Assembly: GCA_944472135.2 (NCBI GenBank) | Contig: OX235263.1 | Location: 7,733,517-7,797,516 of the forward strand | Direction of reading: 5' to 3' | Length of the DNA stretch: 64,000 bases | DNA from: Trichobilharzia regenti | Taxonomy: Eukaryota > Platyhelminthes > Trematoda > Strigeidida > Schistosomatidae | In this document: positions 61,672 to 64,000 of the stretch, in pieces | Position numbering within the stretch: position 1 is the first letter of the stretch | Layout: the number at the start of each line of letters is the position of its first letter | The notes under the pieces: model-generated | Database searches by the model: none | Told to the model about the DNA's origin: nothing | Seen by the model: only the letters and a program-made list of their open reading frames with translations | Position numbers and translations under genes: made by a program

Positions 61672-64000
61672 TATTTTTATTATTATTGCTCCCTTGGGTT
61701 CCTAGTGGAACATAGGGCTTCAACTGCACGTCTCCACTTGCCACTTCTGTCTTCCTTCTACTGTACTTTCCACCTGAATCCATCCATGTTAGTCCATACT
61801 CCTTCAACCAACTCCTCTTCACACGATCTCCTCCATGTCACCCTTGCACTCACGTCCCACTCGCCGCTTCCCATTCTGTCGGGTTCCACTCGAGTGATGG
61901 CCTGACGCTCGCGCGATGTCACCCAGCGGTCTCCTCAGCAAGTGTCCGATCCATCTTCACTTTCTCCTGCATATTTGTTGATTGGCGATTGGTTCTTGTT
62001 TTGTTTGTTTGTTCCCATAGTTTACCATAGTTGGTGATTCTTTCCAGCCTGGCCATCTGATATTCAGTATAGAGCCAGCGAAGACAGTTGTTGTTGATAA
62101 AGGTTAGGTCTGCAACAGACTGTTGGAAATATTCTTTGTGACCCGACCGCCAACTTTCTGATCCGTACAGAAGAAGTGATTTTACGTTTGTATTGAAAAT
62201 CCAACTGAATTTTGTTGCTGATGCTGGCTGGCTGAGTGACGAAGATTTTAAAGATTGGTTTCAGGTTGATAAATGTGTGTGTTTCTCGCCTGCCTTCCCG
62301 ATTCTCGCTCGATTTGCCATCCTCGTCCGTTCCAATTACCTGTAGTTGAGACAATGCTCCCTAGATAAGTGAATGAATGAAGTAACCTCTTTCAAATCCC
62401 TCACGTTAATATTGATTGACTCTGGATGCTGCTGATGTTGTTGTTGTTGGTTGGTTGGTTATTTTCATAAACTCCGTCTTGTCTATGTTCACCTGGGGTC
62501 CTGTCTTCGCCAGCTGCTTCCTCGACCAGTTTGTCGGTCGGTTTTCGCTTGTAAGTCTTCGATTTTGTGTGTGTGACATCAAACATAAATCATCCACTCG
62601 CGAAATCCAGGTCTTCTAGGTTCTTCACGTCGGTCCAGGATATCTCCTGTCTTCTCGTTTCCCACTCACTGTCTGACGCATAATCCAGTCAGTTCACCAC
62701 AATTAGGAATATCATTCATTGGTGATAATAAGCACCTTTGTCTGACTCCTGTGTTTACTCCAAACGCCTCACTGAGTTTTCCGTTGTGGATGACTTGACA
62801 TGTGTCGTTGTCGTACAGCTGTTAAATAGGGTTGATGAATATTTGGGTACTGCACGCCCTAGTACTCGAGTAGTTTCCAAATTACTTCGCGATCAGCGCT
62901 GTCTGTCGAAGGCCTTCTCAAAGTCTATAAAGTTGAGGTAGAGGTTTGATTGCCATTCCATGCTTTGTTCTGTGATGATGATGCGTAGAGTTGCAATTTG
63001 GTCAGTACATGATTTGCCTGACTTTCCTGAATCCAGCTTGTTCTGGTCGGGGTTCTGCATCCAGTGCGTCCTTTATTCTCTCCAGGATGATGCCACTCAG
63101 GATTTTACTTGGCGTCGATAGGAGCATGATTCCTCGCCAGTTCTTGCACAGTGAGTCCTAAGTCGTCTTTCTTTGGTAGTTTCACGAGGTAACCTTTCCT
63201 CCAGTCAGTAGGCACCTTTCCCTCCTTCCAGACCTTTTGCAATAATGGAGTCAGCATGTCTGCTGTCGTCTCTGGGTCCGCTTTCAGTGCTTCAGGGGTA
63301 TTCCATCTGGTCCAGCTGCTTTCCCAGCTTTCAGAAGCTTGATTGCATTCAAGACTTCAGCTCTCGTTGGAGGATTGGTGTCAACTTGCATTTGTGTTCG
63401 CGCTGTTGTTGGTATTTCTGGACGGGTTGCAGGTGATGGTCGGTTCAAGAGTCCTTTGAAGTGATCCGCCCATTGTTTAATCTGTCTTTCTTCCTTGGTA
63501 ATTGGGTTCCCTTGGCTGTCTTTTATAGGTTTCGCTTGTGTTGATCTCTTCCCGGATAGAGATTTGGTTATCTGATATAGTGTCCTCAGGTCCCTTTTGC
63601 CTGCTGCCTTTTCAGCTTCAGTGGCCAGATTGTCGTAGAATCGTCTTTTGTCCTTCCTAGCACTCTTCTTCACTTCTTTGTCCAGTGCTGTGTAAGTTGA
63701 GCTCAGAGTCTCCTTCTCTTGTCCGTCCTTGCATTGAATCATTTTCTCTTTCACCATTCTCCTCTCTTCTATTAGCTTCCAAGTGTCCGTTGAGAGCCAT
63801 TCCTTGTCTTGTCTCTTCTTTCTTCCTAGAACCGTTGAACACGTTTCGTTGAGAATCGCCTTCAGAGACTTCCAATGTTCTTCCACGCATGATTCTTCAG
63901 TGATGTCGCGTAGTGTTTCCTGCTTTGCTCTGACAGTTGCAGTGAAGTGGTTTTTTGTGGTTGTGTCCTTCAGTTTGTGAGTGTTGAACTTGCATTGTGG
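61672..64000 (-). mobile_element. RTE-type LINE, cut by the window edge
   Basis: The 3' tail is at 61672-61700 on the + strand. The minus strand carries, in rising coordinates, a YADD-box remnant (DDLCLMSHT near 62580), the RT entry, and a 200-codon frame 63886-63284 ([40 protein letters not shown], then GPDGIP). It is highly similar to the copy at 48119-51353, and its endonuclease should lie beyond 64000. Confidence 0.87.

Overview
This is eukaryotic, AT-rich, intron-bearing DNA, almost certainly from a schistosome or a close digenean relative. Four things point there. A tRNA-derived SINE carrying the schistosome-type hammerhead ribozyme occurs four times. A Merlin DNA transposon retains its 8-bp target duplication. 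RTE, CR1-like, Penelope-like, BEL/Pao-like and Gypsy retroelements fill the space. One host gene has two introns under 40 nt, which is typical of schistosome 5' introns. The species cannot be settled from the window.

Only two host genes are visible, both on the + strand. The first (2429-2848) is a compact three-exon orthologue of SSNA1/NA14, a basal-body and microtubule coiled-coil protein. The second runs from 34288 past 58275. Four in-frame exons (34288-34693, 37705-37968, 52756-53041, 58086-58275) encode a glyceraldehyde-3-phosphate dehydrogenase fold. The catalytic Cys, the catalytic His, a phosphate-binding Arg and the dinucleotide-loop glycines are all replaced. The final exon lies beyond the window or was not recognised. 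A divergent GAPDH-fold gene under frame constraint, probably without dehydrogenase activity, is the most notable content here. Its introns of about 3.0, 14.8 and 5.0 kb are made almost entirely of transposable elements.

Layout. 1-2.3 kb: degraded BEL/Pao-like gag and a SINE. 2.4-2.9 kb: SSNA1. 3.5-10 kb: SINE, RTE tail, a Merlin-derived MITE, a Penelope copy split by another LINE, an inverted SINE pair, and a deleted Gypsy copy. 10.2-17 kb: RTE fragment, a Gypsy element with a 1157-codon open pol, and a CR1-like LINE. 17.2-19.8 kb: an RTE copy containing a solo LTR and a complete Merlin, then a hammerhead SINE and a Penelope 5' end with its own hammerhead candidate. 20-34.2 kb: deleted Gypsy copy, RTE pieces, Penelope copies in large inverted repeats. 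34.3-58.3 kb: the GAPDH-like gene with its repeat-filled introns, including a triplicated MITE module at 41.8-46.6 kb, a near full-length RTE at 48.1-51.4 kb, and a gag-protease-only Gypsy mini-element inside a CR1-like LINE. 58.4-64 kb: hammerhead SINE, Penelope, RTE copies, the last cut by the window edge.

Many insertions are nested and can be ordered by target-site duplications read directly: AATCC, GATTG and AAAGA for LTR elements; GATGTCTC and GAAAATAC for Merlin and its MITE; 10-12 bp for LINE/SINE-type insertions. Family names rest on protein motifs and structure seen here, not on database searches. Boundaries without a stated duplication are approximate.
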